From NCBI GenBank assembly GCA_944739405.2, contig OX123182.2, forward strand, positions 39,681,598 to 39,745,597: a DNA stretch of 64,000 nucleotides, written 5' to 3'. Origin of the DNA: Euclidia mi. Its lineage: Eukaryota > Arthropoda > Insecta > Lepidoptera > Erebidae. Both the position numbers and the translations under genes were made by a program. Position 1 is the stretch's first letter; every line of letters begins with the position of its first letter. Below the pieces are notes generated by a model. It did not search any database. It worked only from the letters and a program-made list of their open reading frames with translations, and was not told the origin of the DNA. This document shows positions 63,208-64,000 of the stretch, piece after piece.

Positions 63208-63808
63208 AAGCGCCATTTAGATGGAGAGAGAGTCTCGCACGTTTCGTACGAGAAATCGTATACTACTATCACAAGCAATAATCGCCAAAACATTATCGTA
63301 TCTAAATGCTTACATTCAGGCAAAAACTAAATTATCGTCTACGATTATATCATACGAGATTTGCATATGACTTATTGCTAGGCGATAATTACCTGCGTCT
63401 GTTTACACAGCGAAATTATAGTAAGAAGATTCTGTCTTACGAGAAGCTCGACTTGTATAAACACGATCTCGTATGACATTTTTCAAGTTCATACAAGTAT
63501 CGTACAAATCGGTTTGAACCGTTTTCAGTGCGAGATTCGTCATTCGAGTTTAGTGCTTACAAGAGAGTATTTGTTCTCAAAAATGACACAAAAATCACTG
63601 CGCTCATGGTAGCAACTGGCACAAAATCTTGAATACGATTATTGCTTTGAAATTCTGTTTACACGGACACAATCAATATTCCTTGCGAGACAATTGTCGC
63701 CAAAGTGAAGGAGTGAGAAGTGTGTATGTTTAGACGAAGAAACTTTTTTATATTATTTCGATAATCGCATCTTCGAGTCGAGAAACTCTCTTCGTCTAAA
63801 TGGGCCTT
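63208..63808. mobile_element. MITE with GGCCCATTTAGA-type inverted ends
   Basis: The left end GCGCCATTTAGATGGAGAGA and the right end (inverted GGCCCATTTAGACGAAGAGA) match at most positions. A following GAGTCTCGCACG/GAGTTTCTCGAC pair extends them. The right flank is TTA, as in the COMP elements. The interior is AT-rich with TCGTACGAGA-type repeats and no coding frame. It is another PIF/Harbinger-like MITE, distinct from COMP. Confidence 0.65.
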
Positions 63809-63928
63809 AAGTGTTGTTTACATCTCAAACATACGTTATTATTTTAAATGTTGGTATACCGTACTATGCCACTGTTTGAAAATTTGGAAGCTTTTAGAAT
63901 GTATTTTTCCCAATCTATATTAGTACCT

Positions 63929-64000
63929 GTCCGTGTGGTGACGGATTAAGAATACCGAATGTCACCACCCCATATCATCCCATGGGTGTCGTAAGAGCCG
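63929..64000 (+). mobile_element. SINE-1d, start of a diverged SINE-1 cut by the window end
   Basis: CCGTGTGGTGACGG, GTGTCACCACCCC-like and TGGGTGTCGTAAGA blocks match the 5' head of SINE-1a and 1b read in sense orientation. The tRNA-like part would lie beyond 64000. Confidence 0.7.

Overview
This window is AT-rich animal DNA and almost certainly comes from a moth or butterfly. The evidence is a set of repeats I recognise as lepidopteran: tRNA-derived SINEs, TC...CTAG Helitron-like repeats, LINE 3' ends carrying a 'GGCGGCCTTATCGC'-type block, and piggyBac- and mariner-type elements. I see no bacterial or phage features. Most of the window is transposable-element DNA inserted in layers. The only host-gene candidate I can support is one short THAP-domain first exon at 47328-47434, with a CpG-rich leader and a splice donor.

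Layout. 0.9-8.2 kb: a minus-strand LINE (LINE-B) broken by another LINE (LINE-A, itself hit by a SINE), an A-tailed insert, a Helitron-like repeat and a complete but dead mariner. 8.2-9.9 kb: remains of a minus-strand LTR element with a primer-binding site. 10.4-15.6 kb: a near full-length LINE with RNase H (LINE-E). 15.6-16.7 kb: a retroposed unit with one intact ORF1-type protein and no reverse transcriptase. 17.3-20.6 kb: LINE-G, containing a precisely delimited Helitron-like insert. 20.7-21.9 kb: LINE scraps. 23.2-33.0 kb: one minus-strand LINE (LINE-C) holding a complete-ended BEL/Pao element, a plus-strand LINE (LINE-D), a SINE and a (TTA)n-tailed element. 33-47 kb: non-coding DNA with MITEs, a hAT-type MITE, a LINE relic (LINE-F) and a second mariner. 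47.4-52.8 kb: apparently intron or intergenic DNA.

52.77-62.31 kb is the most interesting part. Two adjacent copies of a TTA-flanked MITE each carry the same piggyBac-derived insertion at the same TTAA site. The first piggyBac copy is itself split by a 5.33-kb element (DDE-1). DDE-1 has 4-bp target duplications and encodes a multi-exon, decayed transposase of the 'SDNCGGQNKN' type with an SR/serine-rich N-terminal region. A tRNA SINE interrupts that transposase.

A second theme runs through the whole window: many short perfect or near-perfect palindromes with very small loops. In several cases a paralogous repeat, or the reading frame, shows that only one arm is ancestral. This looks like a recurrent 'snap-back' inverted-duplication process.

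Nearly all coding remains carry stops, frameshifts or altered catalytic residues. The intact exceptions are the ORF1-only protein (15923-16624) and a 115-codon piggyBac C-terminal remnant (61449-61796). Family names rest on motifs read by eye and no database search was run.
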